The position numbers were made by a program, and so were the translations under genes. 64,000 nt of DNA, from NCBI GenBank assembly GCA_965223165.1, contig CBDCVQ010000020.1:310001-374000 (forward strand), in the 5' to 3' direction. How positions within the stretch are numbered: the first letter of the stretch is position 1; each line of letters opens with the position of its first letter. Source of the stretch: JABDMH01 sp965223165. Lineage in GTDB: Bacteria; Bacteroidota; Bacteroidia; Chitinophagales; Saprospiraceae. Under the pieces are notes generated by a model, which was not told the origin of the DNA, made no database searches, and saw nothing but the letters and a program-made list of their open reading frames with translations. Of the stretch, positions 63,801-64,000 are shown in pieces.

Positions 63801-64000
63801 CTGATGAATGCAACAATTCCGCGACCTGCAATGCGACTTTTATCGTCTTGGCCCCTATCCCGGTATCCGCCTCCTGTCCCGCTAATCTCACCGTGCCCCT
63901 CTGCAGTACTACGGGTGAGATTGCTGCTGCATGGTCCAATTGGGTAGGACAGTTCACCTATTCCAATGGCTGTGATGTCACCACGACTGATCTGAGCATA
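60842..64000 (+). CDS. Giant Cys-rich secreted repeat protein (PKD and HYR-like repeats), 3' end beyond window
   Basis: The ATG at 60842 (MNRRSTQFILICLGLLLCSP, then ALQAQP) gives a clear signal peptide, and the frame stays open for 1053 codons to the window's edge. After a Cys-rich N-terminal domain there is a PKD-like domain (AICVDQGVTFSADNEGSG; VYVWDFGNGASP; about residues 395-470), a HYR-like unit (QQPVLTCPANLTVNCDDSLD; SDNCG), and then ~94-residue repeats beginning at about 62480, 62757, 63038, 63319, 63598 and 63853, each with PP-x-x-x-C, a [EQ]CDQDY segment, an amphipathic helix ending in W, D-x-C, LDCSGNTGLTVTFTV and C-x-x-x-x-x-C. Such proteins are exported, often by T9SS, and act in adhesion, gliding or as large surface fibres. 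The C-terminal sorting domain would lie beyond the window. Confidence 0.92.
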   Translation, partial: MNRRSTQFILICLGLLLCSPALQAQPAWFVCNYVNVENCNNEVPSIFVDFRGFPSYKWYTCEQDRGINSDTCCGYSQTFSNERCLEFQIILDPQAEGFLFELINSGQDAEWKGPAGGPGDKDAPGAPNISNSGNSGNFSYRLNCEPTVYQGFDPICIDDIPNFNISTDTLFINFCMTGANDNIYRIKSLKADINPTIEVTAEDCGLDLTVNASGIDSTTITWNSTQDPLYNSYLANTCCVMTNSVFVPAGSPLPANNILVYEVCGSAASNLPANCASDLTVCTTVEVTIEPIGSITVTDPNLCANALAEYFPTATVTPTNTYEIFWYDGAGATGTLIDQGIDLYTPGNPYTTAGTKSVAVENPTYGLCSRRIEDFTITLRPVPDAVITAPSAICVDQGVTFSADNEGSGAVYVWDFGNGASPASHSGTNAAGYNPPNVTYSTCGDKTITLSVTLNGCTDTDMVTVPGDTQQPVLTCPANLTVNCDDSLDPSNTGTATVSDNCGAFVSYSDNIVTGPCTGTYTIERTWTARDSCTTPVTCMQIITVQDTVPPTISCNVVNLVLECDQDYAVEIQSWLTAMLSILVGTSSDNCGPMTYTHDWTGALPSLDCSGNTGLTVTFTVADDCGNSSTCTAQIIIDDEIPPVLNCSVDPLLLQCDQDYTAEIQAWISTTEADILTNAVDDCGQTLSVTNNWNGTDVPVLDCSGNTGISITFTVADACNNTTSCTGNVIIIDTIAPVVTCNVTDLQLQCDQDYAAEINTWLGNMVTLLEGNSSDGCGPDPVVSHDWTGGLPTLDCSGSTGLTVTFSVTDQCNNVTTCTADIIIIDDLPPIVNCTVTDLVLECDLDYTSEINNWLASMQATILAGSSDDCGATLTVDNDWVDSIPPFSCNLTQGLTVTFTVTDVCGNTTNCTGTIYVDDTQPPVPSCPADLQIGPCASQADIDAQFANWLGLFTHSEVCTNVTETGLTGLTPPDSCGGSITVIYTVTDECNNSATCNATFIVLAPIPVSASCPANLTVPLCSTTGEIAAAWSNWVGQFTYSNGCDVTTTDLSI

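Noticed and set aside
1..64000. tRNA, rRNA or known riboswitch
   Set aside because: No T-loop (GGTTCGAATC-like) with a fitting cloverleaf, no rRNA core sequence and no riboswitch consensus was seen in the gaps; small RNAs without conserved sequence cannot be excluded by eye.

Overview
The window looks like a chromosomal segment of a free-living, probably marine Bacteroidota of the Saprospiria/Lewinella type. Seen directly: a SusC/SusD pair, a second TonB-dependent receptor with an N-terminal carboxypeptidase-regulatory-like domain, an M1 peptidase ending in a type IX secretion (T9SS) type A sorting domain, a giant Cys-rich repeat adhesin, and almost no Shine-Dalgarno sequences. The genus-level placement is inference. 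There are no rRNA genes, tRNA genes or CRISPR arrays that I can see.

Layout. 1-3.0 kb: the end of a GAF-domain protein and a MATE exporter. 3.0-5.2 kb: a 14-copy array of a ~165-bp non-coding repeat between two convergent genes. 5.2-9.3 kb: a Gfo/Idh/MocA oxidoreductase divergent from a complete tripartite tricarboxylate transporter (tctC-tctB-tctA). 9.3-13.8 kb: a decayed zone with a small lipoprotein, a TPR gene broken by a MITE, a second repeat array sharing a core with the first in inverted orientation, a VOC protein and a DUF2911/TPR pseudogene. 13.8-17.2 kb: a sulfatase and a class III aminotransferase. 17.4-25.0 kb: a three-subunit acetone/ketone-carboxylase-like operon followed by an acyl-CoA synthetase and an APH-type kinase. 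25.3-30.8 kb: an AraC regulator, a TonB receptor and a SxxK serine hydrolase. 30.9-37.2 kb: a P450-ferredoxin-SDR-esterase operon with a decayed MFS gene at its end, a divergent intact MFS transporter and a haloalkane-dehalogenase-like hydrolase. 37.8-40.2 kb: an OmpR/HK two-component pair and a DksA-like protein. 40.2-44.5 kb: a polyamine operon (C-N hydrolase, arginine decarboxylase, agmatinase, deoxyhypusine-synthase-like). 44.6-53.3 kb: aminotransferase and gamma-glutamyltransferase, SusD, SusC and AraC. 53.8-64 kb: secreted M1 peptidase, an intact IS3-type element, an M48 membrane metalloprotease and the start of the giant adhesin.

How genes may work together (inference). The 17-37 kb stretch reads like an accessory catabolic island. 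The P450 and ferredoxin could hydroxylate an unactivated substrate, and the SDR could oxidise the secondary alcohol to a ketone. The AcxABC-like enzyme could carboxylate the ketone and the adjacent ligase could make the beta-ketoacyl-CoA, with two hydrolases, MFS carriers and a TonB receptor for import and side reactions. This would be a ketone-carboxylation route in a phylum where I do not know one to be described. The AcxC-like subunit has lost the Cys pairs expected of its family.

Mobile and repeat DNA is prominent. There are three copies of a 158-bp MITE (one expanded to 231 bp) with TAGAGTTTCGCATTA ends, two of them flanked by CTAG on both sides. A second MITE family has split a gene. 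Two unrelated-looking tandem arrays share one sequence module. There is also an IS3-family element with an A9 frameshift site.
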